DNA of 64,000 bases, taken from the NCBI GenBank assembly GCA_019751125.1, contig JAIENU010000022.1, positions 31,475 to 95,474 of the forward strand. Direction: 5' to 3'. The notes beneath the pieces were generated by a model that saw nothing but the letters and a program-made list of their open reading frames with translations, ran no database searches and was not told the DNA's origin. How positions within the stretch are numbered: the first letter of the stretch is position 1; every line of letters starts with the position of its first letter. This stretch comes from Burkholderiales bacterium (GTDB taxonomy: Bacteria; Pseudomonadota; Gammaproteobacteria; Burkholderiales; SG8-41). Made by a program: the position numbers and the translations under genes. Below are positions 63,985-64,000 of the stretch, in pieces.

Positions 63985-64000
63985 CGGTATGGGTGCCTGA

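Overview
The window is chromosomal DNA from a GC-rich betaproteobacterium, most likely in or near Burkholderiales/Alcaligenaceae. The evidence is the housekeeping blocks (ndk-rlmN-pilW-rodZ, accA-tilS, msrB-yciB-bolA-ppiC) and four Bug-type (TctC-like) tripartite tricarboxylate receptors, a family strongly expanded in that group. No rRNA, tRNA, CRISPR array, intact insertion sequence or prophage was seen.

Layout. 1-3.4 kb: ndk, rlmN, pilW and rodZ on the minus strand. 3.6-6.9 kb: a TRAP-TAXI transporter with an intrinsic terminator between receptor and permease genes. 7.1-11.6 kb: tilS, accA, a dienelactone-hydrolase-like protein and an MFS carrier. 11.7-21.4 kb: mixed single genes (a 6PGDH-like dehydrogenase, an FHA-coupled cyclase-like protein, NYN-LOTUS, CDF, thioesterase, LLM oxidoreductase, Rnk-like, 5-FTHF cyclo-ligase, a cytochrome c/EF-hand/BON fusion, an M20 peptidase). 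21.5-31.6 kb: two divergent, tightly packed operons that together look like an envelope or exopolysaccharide system. One encodes a receiver protein, a YaiO-like barrel, a HEAT-repeat membrane protein, a GT2 synthase and a CHASE-PAS-PAS histidine kinase. The other encodes a NodB-like deacetylase and an exported TIM-barrel-like protein. 31.7-45.3 kb: catabolic genes (TauD-like dioxygenase, two Bug receptors, FAH hydrolase, AtuA-like plus DUF4387, VOC, two TSUP carriers, a DctP-like protein without signal peptide, a PuuE-like deacetylase, an amidohydrolase, MmgE/PrpD, TspO). 45.4-47.8 kb: tex. 47.9-49.4 kb: an AT-rich two-gene island (MazG-like plus DUF1643). 49.5-58.5 kb: a Bug receptor, two orphan antitoxin-like regulators, then leuCD, Bug, ketopantoate-reductase-like, isocitrate/isopropylmalate-type dehydrogenase and tctAB, read as uptake and oxidation of an unknown di- or tricarboxylate. 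59-63.7 kb: a GlcD-like FAD oxidase, MAPEG, msrB, a hypothetical, yciB, bolA and a parvulin isomerase.

The most unusual non-coding signal is a dispersed AT-rich element of about 30-40 bp with core GCCATTGTTTTTATTGAT. Eleven recognisable copies and a few weak ones occur. Nearly all sit in the short gap just after a stop codon, in either orientation, sometimes supplying the stop codon or overlapping a start. It is not a hairpin, a recognisable sigma-70 promoter or a known repeat that I can name. A perfect 30-bp inverted pair (REPIN-like), a 26-bp repeat present twice, and two short tandem repeats are also present.
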